From Dipetalonema caudispina (taxonomy: Eukaryota; Nematoda; Chromadorea; Rhabditida; Onchocercidae), in the NCBI GenBank assembly GCA_013365325.1, contig JABVXV010000055.1, positions 62,001-126,000 on the forward strand: DNA of 64,000 nucleotides, in the 5' to 3' direction. Shown here piece by piece: positions 49,853 to 62,900 of this stretch. The notes beneath the pieces are model-generated. The model worked only from the letters and a program-made list of their open reading frames with translations. It ran no database searches and was not told the DNA's origin. Position 1 is the stretch's first letter. Every line of letters starts with the position of its first letter. The position numbers were made by a program, and so were the translations under genes.

Positions 49853-50615
49853 CAGTTATTTGGCTTATTCATGTCCCCAAGTCGGCGTTATGATTAACTT
49901 CAATTTTATTTAGGAAATCCAGGTTTCTTTGTTCAGTCACTTTCCTCAGAAGCATCTAAAAGTTTAGTACTCTCACCTGATACGGCTGCAGTTACTATTG
50001 GAATGTGAATAGGGATGTATCTTTCGTTTTTTTTATCCTTGAATTGATTGGATTCTTAGCGGTTTCCAATTTTCTTAGTTCTGCGAAAGAGAATTGATAA
50101 CAGCCGAGATTTCCTAATTGAATTATTATAAAGACTGTCGTGGTCTCGCCCAAAAAAAGCGATTTTTTAAAAAGTTTCTTGCTAATCACACACTGAAAGA
50201 GTTTATGCTATAAAATTGTTGGATTGTGATAGATTGTTACTTAGAAAATTCAGTTTCCTTACAGTAAATTTTTTATTTTGAATAATTTTTTTACCGTTGG
50301 CTTTATAATGAGAATAAATAATGTCGCATTTCTTGTTTCATAGCATTGTATTTATTATTGGCTTTGAAGGAGGTGCTTCTCGTTGTCATGGTACATCTCG
50401 GGCTGTAAATGTTAAAAAATGAAGTTAAATGAGTTTGAATTAAAATGGGGTCCTCATACAAGTTGTTCCTCCTACTAACGTCCTCTTTGGCATTGTATCT
50501 CCCCATCTTAGATAGTTGGAAAGGGAATTTTGGGTAAAAATTGGTTGAGATTTTTTCTTTTTAATTAACAAGACATTTTTGAAGCAATCTTCTGCAGGTA
50601 GTCTTTAGAATAGCG
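49853..50615. other. intergenic region, SURF6 to the secreted single-pass gene
   Basis: It holds the SURF6 3' UTR and the upstream region of the next plus-strand gene. Short frames on both strands have no supporting features. A CTTTAG acceptor-like site is seven bases before the ATG at 50616. Confidence 0.5.
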
Positions 50616-52546
50616 ATGAAGCCATTTGTACATTTATTACTAATACTAACGATAAACGAAGTGGCATGTTACGATACATTAGTACCGGATTTTAGCACAC
50701 TTAGATATGGCATGCTGCAAGCGAAGAAAGAAAATTTACACCGTTTTAAACGAGTAAGTTCCAAATGATAACTGATCAGATTGGAGAAGAAATTAATCAC
50801 CCTGGAAGTAATGATTTAAATAGTTAGTTACATCCTATTTAAGATTTAAAAGCAGATTTTGTTCATTGCATCAGTTATGATAGTTCGATTGTATTATTTA
50901 GACAACCGCGTATAATTGGCAAATGATTTGTTAATAATTTGAAAGAAAAAATCAAATTTTAAATTTAATTACATTTGGAGTTAAATAATTACTTCAATTT
51001 TTTAAATCGGAAAACAGTTTTTGTTGAAGTAACTTTTTTATTTGAATAAAAGAACTGAACTTCGCGAATTCATTTTCAACTTACATCTTTTAGAAAAGAT
51101 AAGTTTTTTTCTTCAAGTTTAAATAAGCAAATTTTGGATTGATATTTTTGCTTAACAAATGGTTATTGAGCTTCCGCTCCTGTTTATCTTCATTTACGAT
51201 CGATATCGATCAAGTCCTCGCTGATTATATATTTCACTCTCAAATGATCTAATTTTAGAGAGCTCCAAACAATCCCAAAATTCTAGCTAATCATTATAAA
51301 TGGTAGGATGTATTTTAATCAATAGTTCGTTCTTTTTTACAGACTCCAGATGATTATCGTGGATATAGTGAATCACATTTTTACGGAATACAATCAAAAA
51401 TAAACAATCAATTTGCGGAATTCATAATGCAAGCTGCAACATTTGCAGCAAATGTGCAGCGTGATCGTGCTGTTTACTATAAAGCAGCAAAAATTTGCAA
51501 ACTTTTGCGCCATCGTATCATGTAAGCTCACTCTATCGGAAATATTATATCCCGATACCATTCAAAGCAATCATTTTTTTTAAATTATAATTACAGTATT
51601 TGCTATTATATCAGATCCAACTTCTTTTCAACAATGCAGAAATTCTGGAAATCAGATACATTTCTAAGATTTGCTAAGCAAAATACTCTTCACACTACTA
51701 ATTATTGCAGTAAATTATTGTATCCAAACTTTCCTTCTTCAATGAAAAATAAAAGTTGCAGTGCTTTGCATTTTCTAATCTATACAATAGCAGTTGTGAT
51801 ACCATCTATTTTGGGTCTTATCATGGCAGTTGTTGTTTGGCGTGCACTGGTACGTCAAATCGACAGCATTGTTAAGGTATAATTTGTTGAAATTTTATTA
51901 AATTCAACTTCAAGGTATATTTTGCTTAGGCATTTTGTCATATACAACAAAAGAATTCTAAATTGCATTAGATAGTGGCTGTTAGATTGAATAACATTGT
52001 AAGTACCTCTAAAAATTTTGTTAAATTTAGCTAAATATGCTAATTATCTTTCAGGCACCTCCAGATGGAGTGGAATTACCATCATTAGTGAATAAACCGC
52101 CAGGATTCTATGTACCATTGCATCGACGTCCAATAATTTATTTGCAACTTATCAAAGAGAAATGCTTCGGAAAGAAGGGTGCATATGTAAGGTTTTTTTT
52201 TTTTTTTTTACAATAGTCTTCAAAATTTTTTGTCATAATTTTAAAAAACATTGATAGGTAAATTGTGGTTATCAGTGAGAAGTAATGAATGAATGATAAA
52301 AAAAGATTCATTATAGGTAGGATAGGTAGCTTCTTATTACTTTTGGCTCAAATTTTAAAAGTATACTTTTGATTAGAAATAAAATGTTTAAAAAGTATGA
52401 GTTTGTGGAAAGTTTTAGTTAGTACAAGCAATGCTTCTTTCAAATACAATTTTATATTTGGCTAATGAAGTATACTTATGTATCGATTTGCTTTCCAGCA
52501 TGAAAATGTCCTGCGACGACGAAAAAGGGTAATTCAGAAAAAGTGA
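50616..52546 (+). CDS. single-pass secretory-pathway protein with signal peptide and furin-type site; unrecognised
   Basis: Six exons join in phase (50616-50753, 51344-51522, 51599-51878, about 51973-51999, 52054-52188, 52500-52546), giving about 270 residues. The N-terminus is a signal peptide (MKPFVHLLLILTINEVAC). A short pro-segment ends in RFKR, a furin-type site exactly at the first exon end. The following ectodomain (TPDDYRGYSESHFYG) has several cysteines. One membrane segment (LIYTIAVVIPSILGLIMAVV) follows near 51777-51836. The cytosolic tail is basic and Pro-rich (VNKPPGFYVPLHRRP) and ends in RRRKRVIQKK. I do not recognise the family, and nematode-specific is a guess. The good exon chaining and consistent codon use make it a real gene. 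The topology is inferred as type I. Confidence 0.78.
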
Positions 52547-52588
52547 AGATACTGCAAAAGGATGATCTGATAGATTGTACCAAAATGT

Positions 52589-52594
52589 AATAAA
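52589..52594 (+). terminator. candidate poly(A) signal of the single-pass gene
   Basis: AATAAA lies 43 bases after the stop codon; a second one occurs about 25 bases further on. Confidence 0.55.
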
Positions 52595-53380
52595 AAACTA
52601 ACTCTATTTTAATTAGCAATAAACTGTTGAAATCACTAAAAGGATTTCAAAAATCTTAAGTTTGAGATCTGTCAACTGTCAACATGTCAACAATTGACAT
52701 TTTATTTTTGCATCTTCTGGGTCATAAAACATAAAATACCTTGCAACACTTTGCTTTATTGAAGGATACGTGGGATAGTAATAATATTTTTTTTTGACAT
52801 ACTTAAAGCTTCCCATAATATGTTCTGTTGTATTTCCAGCAACTAATGGGTTGTGTAGAGATAAGAATTAATCAAATTACTCAATTATGTAAATTTTTTC
52901 GTGTTAAAAATATGATTACTTTTTGCATTGTTGGTGTGATCAATGCTTTAAGTTTTCCAGCTAAAGCACTGAGAATTTATCCACACGAAAAAGAATATAA
53001 AATTCTAATTTAATTATTGCTGCAAGTGTATCTTTTCGATTTTATTATCACTTTAATGCAAAATAAATTGATTAAATGTTCGGAGTGTTAAGTTAAATAA
53101 CAGTTTTGGGCAGAAATAAGTTTGGAATGATATTCAACAAAAGACGAAATTAGCTGATAAATTTTAGCAATCATAAAATGTAACAGTTTGAAAGACTTTC
53201 TGTACCTTCATTTTGTATGATTAATTTTACAGAAATTTTTAGATTCTTTTTTGGTTTATCTAAAATTCAAAAAGAAATATTAATGATGATGATTAAACCA
53301 TATTGAAAAAGAAACCAGGTGAAATTGTAATTTGTTAAAAAATCAACCAATGGATAAATTTGTTGTCAAAAATTTATTTC

Positions 53381-53588
53381 AAAAAAAAAAAAAAAAAAAA
53401 AAATAGAGAAATTCGACATTTGGAAAGACGAAAGTTCTGTGCAATTAAATGTTTAAAACAATATACAGCAATGGGATATTTTCAGCAACAAATTTTTCAT
53501 TTTCTTACAAAACAGATAACTACTCTTACTGATACTACTGGCTACATTTTTCTATCAGTGACTTTTTTTTTTTTTTTTTTTTTTTTTT
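53381..53588. repeat. A23 and T27 runs flanking a 158-bp segment
   Basis: A run of 23 A (53381-53403) and a run of 27 T (53562-53588) face each other around 158 bp of unique sequence, forming a homopolymer inverted repeat. Read on the minus strand, the T-run appears as CAATAAA running into a poly(A)-like tract, near the hemicentin 3' end. Confidence 0.7.
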
Positions 53589-53942
53589 ATTGACAATTCA
53601 CTATTACTGTAAATACAAACGAATTTCACCGTAATCTGAAACATACATTACAACATAATAAAATAACGAATGAAGCTCTACTTGAAAAATGCCAATTTTG
53701 ATCAAAAACAATCAATATGATTGATAGTTGATGGTGTAGGGAAAAAATTTAATTTAAAAATTTCAAAAATTTGAGCAGTCCCTCATAGTTGATGATTTGA
53801 TCTATCGATACCTGTTTATACTTAAACAATAAGCAAAAATGATTTGAGTAAAGTAATAAAGTTTGTACAAAAATGAGCATGGGCGGAATTTTTCATTTCA
53901 GTTATTAATTTAGGAAATGTTTTACAAGTAAAGCTTGTCTAA

Positions 53943-56900
53943 TTAAAAATCATATTGGGAGACAGCAATGAAGACAATAAAATCATTTAGCAATTTATCT
54001 GTTCTGTAAGGTAACTTTGAGATGCTTCGTATGGCAAGTTTATATGTTCCTGTCTTAAGGGAACTTTCTGCATTTTGTAACGTTGCTCGACCATTTTTTG
54101 TCTAAATTTGAAAAAGAACTTTTAAAAGTATCAAAAATTACCTAAGTTGTGTGTCAAATTTTTTTATTTAAAAATTCCTGGGAATGAAAATTTATGGATC
54201 AGCTATGATTCAACTAGTTGAACTAGAAATTGATAAATTTTGTGAAGGTTACAAGCAAGAACTGATCACACTTCGCTTCTACTATATCAGTCCACAAATT
54301 TCTTCTAGTTAATAAATAGAAATATTTTTTTATTGGCTTACTTGTAGTCTTTCAAAATATACGGTAACTGTTATCACTTGTGAATCAAGGAAGTAAACTA
54401 ATTTCAAAAAATTGTTCTATGATTATTTCATAGCTTCATCTTTTGCTGAAAAAAATATCAAACTTACTTTAAAAATAAATGGAATATGTTTAGCGGATTT
54501 TGAAATTGATTTCATAATGAATCGTGTTCGATGTAGTACTCGCGATCGATGATCGTAAGCTGTCAGACGCAACAATGAAGTTAACGGTGATATAGTCTTC
54601 GGTATTGATATCATATATATCATTATAGGTGAGTTAGAACAGTTCTGACAATCCGGTATGCATTTCCTGAAAATACATTCCAATTGTAACACTTTTCATT
54701 CAAAATTCTTAAAACAACTTAATTTGTGGAAAAAAAAGCTATATCATAAGATGGGGTTCTTCAGAAATAAGAAAGAAAACAGACAATTGTGTCCTACTTT
54801 TTCGTAGATAACTGATTTTATCAGATATTACATAAAATATTCTCACTGATCTTCCAGATGATATTCAGCTGGACATGGTGTCGTAAGGCATTCATAGCTT
54901 CCTAATTGATTAAAACACAATTCATTCTCAGAACATGGATCGTACAAACATTCATTGATGTCTGCAAAATTCGACGAATGTAACTTTTGAAATGGCATAT
55001 TCTTTTGGATATTTTCAGAAATCAGAAAATTTTAAATTGTAAAGAAGAGGATTGTAGGAGTGGATGAAAAAAATTAAGATTATTGTTAAGTTTATTGAGA
55101 AGGATAAAATTAAACTTATTTTTGATTAAATCTAAAAAAATTAAACTATATTCTAATCAATACTAGCTAAAACTTCAACGATGTTTGGTTAAAAGCTTAC
55201 AATTTTAATCCTTACTTTCACTTTTATTTATTTTGAAACAAACAATTTTGGGTAAAATAAAGATAATATTGAAATGATAATGGTTATTATTACTGTATTA
55301 TTTAAAAAAATTTAAATTTTATGAATAAATTTACCGGTGCAATTATTTTGCTCAACTTTATAGCCTTCTGGACATAAACATTTATAACTGCCTTCAATAT
55401 TTTCACACTCATATTTGCACGGTAAATTGAATACACATTCGTTAATATCTTAAAATTGTAAAAAACATAAAATATTGTCCAAGCAAACAAAGGCTTCTGG
55501 ACGATTTTTGGCCAACTGTTTGCAAACGATTGAGATTGATAGCAGTAGAAATACAAAACTATTTTGGAATTTAGCCCAATGCAAATGCCATTATCAAAAG
55601 TACAAGGATCTGATGACCAGAAATACATTCACTTTTGAGCCAAAGCTTTTGCATATTTGATTAAATAAACGGGGATTGAACTTACACTGTTATATCAATA
55701 TATATCCATTAATCTACCTTTTATTAAATTAAAATTAATACCTTGACATATTCCACCGATACGATAGTAACCTGGTTCACAAGTGCTCCAATTTTCATCA
55801 AATCTAATTAATTTTAGATCTGTCAAATTTCTTTGCGACTCTGAAATTCAAATATTCGAAGTCGGAAAATAAAGGAAAGTAAAATAACGATACTAAGCGA
55901 ATTAATTGATAATATACCTTCGCAATGACCATTATTATCAGTTGGGAATCCTGTTGGACAGATACAACTATATGAGCCTAAATGATTCAAACATTTCAAA
56001 TTACCACATAATGATTCTGCACATTCGTCTATATCTGAAATTTTATTGCAGTCATTATCGCTGCTCAAAGCGTTATTACAGTTACTTCTAATAAAGTACC
56101 ATCTACAGTAATTCATTTTCACTAATTTTAACTATTATATAAGAATGAATCGTACAACCAATTAAGAAATTATATCTCCTTGTAGCAATAAAGGTATCAT
56201 AATCCAAATATGGATCAAGGTGCCTATGGAAAACTTTGTGATTTCTGTCATCTATTGACTTAATTATAACAATTTTTTGGAAAGTCGTATAAAACTGTAT
56301 TCGATTTTTTCAACGCTTCGCTCAAATTTCGATAATATTTCTTTACATATGACGAATTACGACAAGACATTTTGCATTTCACGGTAAGAGTTTATGACCT
56401 TTGCGCTTTTAAAAACTTTATTATTACAAGCTGTATGTTTCACTTGATTACTATCAATTTTCTTATATTTAGAATTAGCGAATACTTCAAAAATTTGATT
56501 ATTTATAATAGATACCTTTACAATGACCATTAGAATCTCGAACATATCCTTTGGCACATAATGTTGTCTCACATAAGAAAGCACCTGTAATTTTTTCATC
56601 AATACACTTAAGAAAAGAAGTAATTAATTATACTACCTTTCTATTCCTGTTCATTCAATGCTAAATAATAGATAATTTAAAATTCTAAAATATACGACAT
56701 ACCTGGTATATTCATACATAGCATACCATTTGTGCAGTTATGCATACCAAGGATGCATTCATCAATATCTTTACAGTTTCCTTGTGAATCTGCTTTGAAA
56801 CCTGGTGGACAATTGCGCTTGCATATATAGTTTCCAACAGTATTGATACAATATGCTTGTTTGTGACATATTTCCCGAGTAGATTCACATTCATTTATAT

Positions 56901-59900
56901 CTAAATTACTGTTGTTTTATATTATCATGTCAAAATTTGCATAAACTATAAACGATGCCAGAACAATAATTTTTGACAAGATGATTTATTCCAATATAAA
57001 AGATATGATTCAGCTACATGTATTTTCTCTTATAAGTACTTCACAAATATTTAAATAATTTTATCAGATCAAAAAAATTTTGAAAACTTACCGATACAGG
57101 ATCCATCTTTAATATGATATCCAATCGGACAAATGCCTGGAATCGATTCAGTTCTTGCCATTACGTTCAATTTGCCATCATCATGTATCGCTTTCCGGAA
57201 TACAAATTTGAAAGTGACAGATCTGCCTAGCCCAATATCCATCCCTTTCGATGCATCATAAACAATGCTCTCATTCCAGCTTAGCAAATAACAATGAAGC
57301 AGAAATTAAAATTTATGAAAACATCTCAAAATTATGAAACTTCTTCGTATTTCTCTTACCTTTCCCTATTTTTCATACCATATCCATATTTCCTCTTTTG
57401 CCCTATTCTATTTGCATTTCAGATTTTTAGATTTAAATTTTATGCTATAAGTTTAGCATCATAATATCCTATTTATGTTAAACTTTTTTCCCAAATCGAC
57501 ACCCGTTACTTCCCTACAACCTCAATCATATATATATATATATAGTATCATTGGAAACTTAACTCACTAGAACGGTATGTTTGCTTGATTCCCGATACGT
57601 AGAATTGCCAATCCATTACCGCGTATCATACCTGGCTCTTGTTCGATCATCTCCTCTTTAGCTTGATCTATCCAAGAGTAACTCTGAATTCAAATGAAAT
57701 AAATGAAACTAAAAAGTTATCTAGCGCAAAATTTAAGTAAAAATTTCTTCTGGCTTGCTAAAAAAAAATTATTGTTAGCAATAATAATACTTCCATTTTA
57801 TATAATTTCTTTATTAAAAGGCTAGCAAACGCATGATAATATCTTAATACTGGTCTAATCTGTTTTATGAATTCAATTCCTATTCTTTGTTGGAACAAGC
57901 CTTAAGCCTTATAAAATGAAACAAAAGCTTATAAAAATTCAAATACTCTTCCATTTCTACTATGAAACTTCTTACTTTGCCGTCAAAATGTGGCACTTGT
58001 CCATTGAAAACCATTTCAAACTGCGCATATTCACCATCTAAGCCAAATCCTTTTTGATAAACTCGCATAGTTTCACCACTTTCAAAGCGATAATCAGTTA
58101 CACGATGAAATTCTACACTTGCAAGTGAATTTTCCTGATTCGGATTGAAAGCTAACTGTGGTGAAGCTACTATCATATAGCCAAGTAATGTTTCTGCTAT
58201 AGGACCTAAATTAACTTTGTAATTATAAATCCTTCAATATCTTTAGTTAATATATAAGACTTCTTTATAGCTATTATATCACTATGATCGTTTTTAAATC
58301 TTTTGTTTACTACTTTGATCAGATGGATTCCTTTTCTAAATTTTCTTTTCATACATTCGGATTTTGTTTATGAAATTACCAAACCTTGCTCGCCAAATAT
58401 ACCATTGGTATTCATTGTAATCACATTAGCTTCCATTTTAGGCTTTACACTAATAAGCATTGTTTCACGTCTAAGTTTTCGACCATCTACGATCCCTTTA
58501 ACTTTGTTAATCACACCAGCTAGACCAGCTGGAAAAATTCTTTTGAATTTCAAAAATTACAATTTAAAATGAAATTATGATCGTAATAACGAGATTTGAA
58601 CAAGTTCAACTTTCAATAAATTGATTTACAGTGAATACTACAGTTGATGTGTACTTCAAAATACTATACTTTATAGCGCATAAGACAATTTTACATTTTC
58701 CTAAACAATAATAAATCAGCAAAATGATATATATTTATAATTTTTATTTAAAAATGATATATATTTATAATTTTTATTTCAAAGGAAATAAATTAATAAG
58801 CGCATCTAAAAATATGTTAGCTGAAATAACTTACTTCTTACAATCACTTCTACATCATCATATGATTTTCCGTATCGGTTTGATGCAATACATTTGAATA
58901 TAGCTCGATCAGAAGGTAACAATTTCGTGATATTGAGAGAATTATTAGCCTAAAGTTTTTTTTTTTTTTTACATCATATCAATAGGAAGTTGATGTTAAA
59001 CTTAAGCATATCTTTGCAAGTTTCATTATAGCATTACTCAGCATTTATTCATTTCTGGCTACGTCAAAGAATGGCATATTAAAAAAGGTAAACTTCTTAA
59101 GAAAAGTATGACATCGATTTTGATTTAATTTCAAAGTTTCAGGAATATATTCAAAAAGATACAAGCATTTTTATTCTGCTGTTATCCATCAATTTTACAT
59201 CATTTTTTGTCCATTGAACAATTGTTGTCAATGGATTCGACATTAATTTACAACTGAGAATCAGTGATTCATCCAAATTAACGAAGACTTGTTTTGGCGA
59301 GACTTGAACATGTGGTACATCATCCTGTATTTCCAAGAAAATTATTTCAGTTGTTTGCTTCCGATTTGTCGCATAGCATTGATAGCCAACTAAGTCTGTC
59401 TAAAGAGATCATTTAATAACTTATCATTTTAAACTCCATAATGATCAAAATATCTTACATAATTCGAAAATTTAAAATCTTGAAGTAAATTATCTTGTCA
59501 ACAAAAATGATCGTTCCATATAAATCAGTTTAGATTCCTAATAAATTTGTCTTCATTTCTCTCTTTTACAAGATCAATTTAAAATTTAATATACCTTAAG
59601 AAACAAATTGAATAACTTTTATTAGAGTTAGATTTGAAAGAAATTTTACGAGCTTTTGCTTATACTTTCCTGTCAGTAAGTTTTTTAAATCCATCAATAA
59701 ATAAAATCTCAAGTTAATTACCAAATTATTTTCGGTGACATCGTAAACAACCAGTGAACCATTACGCAAAAGATTTACTGTTTCAGCGGAATTGCTCAAT
59801 AGTGTGTTGAAAAATTTCCAAACCACATTTTTTTTTAAAATTGTATTGTCGAATTTACAATTTAACAGTGCAACTGAGCGTTTTTGAATCTTAAATTTCA

Positions 59901-62900
59901 GTTTAGAATTAAATTAACTGTACAATTAATTCCACAAATATGTCAAGCTTAGAACAAAGAGAAATGAATCGTTTCAGCTGCATACACAATTCCGAGCATT
60001 AATCAATCACACTGTAAATTAATTCAATCGTACGATGCAAATATCTTAAGTACATTTTCATGAATAATTTATAATCTGACTGTCTCGATGAATTTACTTA
60101 CTTTTTCTGCAGTTTGATCCAGGAATAAGGTAGCAATACTGGTAACAGAACCAACAATATTCTGTGCCAAACAAATATAATCGCCCAAATCATCAGTACT
60201 TTCAACTTTCACTCGCAGTATCGAATGACTATCTGATGGTTGTGATATACCTGCTAAGAAGGCTCCATTACGAATCCAAGTAATATGCGGCTTAGGTTGA
60301 CCAACAGCGCTGAAAATATTCACTCGTCATGATCCTTTCGCAGTTTTTGCCATCATTGTATGAATTTCTTTTTCAATTTATTTGATATTAAAGCAAAATT
60401 TTGAGATATTCTCAGAGTCGAAAAGATTGAAGTATTGAAGTATGTATCGATCTAATCAAGAACTTTTGAAAAAGATATTTATTCACTCTTTTATTTTTAT
60501 TTTCAACATTTTCCATTCGCAGAGCCTTATTCAGAAGTAACCTGCAATGAAGATGAGCAACAGTTCCTGGTAGGACTTTTTGTGTTCGTGGTGATCGTGT
60601 GAATCTGGGCACAGCTAATGGAGCACGACGTGGTCCACGAGATTCAGGTAAGCAGCGTATCAGTATTCCATTAGTTCCATTTTGTGGAAGATCCTGAAAA
60701 TTATGGAAAGTTAAGAAAGATTATTTTGTTTTAAATATAATATAAATTGAGATTCAAATGCAATAACAGATCAAAGTTTTTTGTTTGAATTAGAGACTAT
60801 TTAATGGAACTTTAATAATCGTCGGATAGTTCAATGTCATTGTTATTATCACTTTAATGATAAAATTTGCAGAAATTAACGCACAGGATGATACCTGTAG
60901 ATCTTGCTTCCATGGTAACAAGTTATTACCACCTTCAGGAACATCACCACGAGCTGGCACATATGTCGTCTTGATTGGTTGTCCAGATTCATCACATTCC
61001 ACCCAAATCACTTTATAATCCTTCTTTGGATCTGAAAAATTTTATAATTTTGTCAGTTAAAAGTTGAAAATCTGAAAGGATATTTTATCGGGCACTTTTT
61101 ACATTTTATGGAATCTATTTCATATAAGATATGGAACTGTTTTTCTTTATTTATTTGAGTATCTTTTTAGCAAAACCAATAAATATGTCTAAAATTTATT
61201 GAAATAACCAAGTTTTAATTAGCAAAAATCAGTTCAAACGAAAGGCTGGCAAAGTAAATTTTGTAAAATTTAAACGAACCATTAACGGTAAGTCGTCTTG
61301 ATCCGATTGCTTGACCAGCATTACTTTTTGCAACGCAATGATAAAAACCATCATCTTCCGGTGTCAAATTTTTGATATGCAGTGCTGTTCCATAAATCTG
61401 ATATTCTGAAATTCTTTTTTTTTTAAACCCTTTGTATACTTTCCAGACTTGAACATGTTAAAAATCCCAGGAAGTTTAGAGATTTAAATACTTTTCAGAT
61501 ATGATAGAAATCTCACTTTCTTCATTTCCAATAATGTCAACGTTTGGCATTTTAACCCAGGATACAACAGGTTCTGGGACTCCGGTTGTATTACATGTTA
61601 AGATTATCGTTTCATCAATGTTTGCAGTCATGTTCAATCGTTCTGGATGAATTTCCGGTGGAACTGTAATGTCAAATAAAATAGACGACAACTCGTATTT
61701 ATTAGCATTTTTCAAAGATTTAAAAGAGTAGTTTGAAAATATCACAAACTTAGAACCACTAAATCGACATCCTTGTAACTGGTACCAGCCCAATTTTCTG
61801 CTTTGCATGTGTAAACACCACCATTTTCACTTGATACATTTGAAAAGAAAGCGGTTGATTTCAACACATCCGTATAATCATCCAAAGCTGCTGCAATATC
61901 AATTTCAATCAAATATTTTCACATTAAATGCTAATGATAAAGTGAAAATAGTAGTAATCGATAATATTAATGATAATAATTTTATAATATCAACAAACTT
62001 TGTGATAATGCTTTATCATCTTTCAACCATGTAATATGTGGCTTTGGTATACCAACTGCTTCACACCATAATTCAGCTGGTTGACCACTTTTTACAACAA
62101 TCCTTCGTGGTTTTTCAGTTATCCGTGGTGGAACTAAATTAATCATTGTTTTATGTCATTTGTAATTTTTTATTTAATATAAATAAACTTTTCACTATGC
62201 AAATTAATTGTCAACTTCTTGAACTACCAAAAGAATAGATTCATCAGAATGTTTGCAAATTTGATATGTTTGTAATTTTCAGAGATAATTTAGATAAATT
62301 TTACTAATTAAAATTAGATAAAAATTCATGATAACTAACCGCCAACATAAAGTTGTTGTCTCTGTGTAGCATTACCAGCTGGATTAATAGCAACACAACT
62401 ATACATGCCTTCATCATGAAGTTTGGATTGATGTATTTTCAGTTGTGTTCGATCCGGACTTAATTCAACGTTTGCCTTTAACACCAACGGTTTACCGTCC
62501 TAAAATTCTAATTTTTTGAAACATTAAGACAAAAAATTTACACAAAACGATTCAATCTGTTTTGTTTTTCGATTGGAATTTATAAAACTATGAATCAAAC
62601 TTAATAATATCTTATCAGTATGATATCTACACTACTCTTTGCTTCTGAAGCATTCATTCTCTTAAATATTAATTGCTTTGAAAAAATTTTTCAAAATATT
62701 TGATAAAAATCAAAAGAAAAAAAAAAAAAAACAGAGCTATCAATCTTCCAATCTTGATATTCACATTAACTATAAATATGAATATGAAAAGATTGAGGTC
62801 ATACTTTGTACCAATGAATCTTGGGAATTTCTCCTTCAATTTCACAGATCAATAATGATGGATCACCTTCTGTTGCATTAATTGTCTTAATGCCTTCTTT

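Larger units (their letters stand above)
52547..53942. other. convergent intergenic region before hemicentin
   Basis: It lies between the 3' ends of the plus-strand single-pass gene and minus-strand hemicentin. Small frames (52828-53013, 53360-53593) have no support, and the second is mostly homopolymer-encoded Lys and Phe. I see nothing else besides the paired A and T runs. Confidence 0.55.

Noticed and set aside
53360..53593. 77-codon plus-strand frame
   Set aside because: Its ends are poly-Lys and poly-Phe from homopolymer runs; there is no sign of a real protein.
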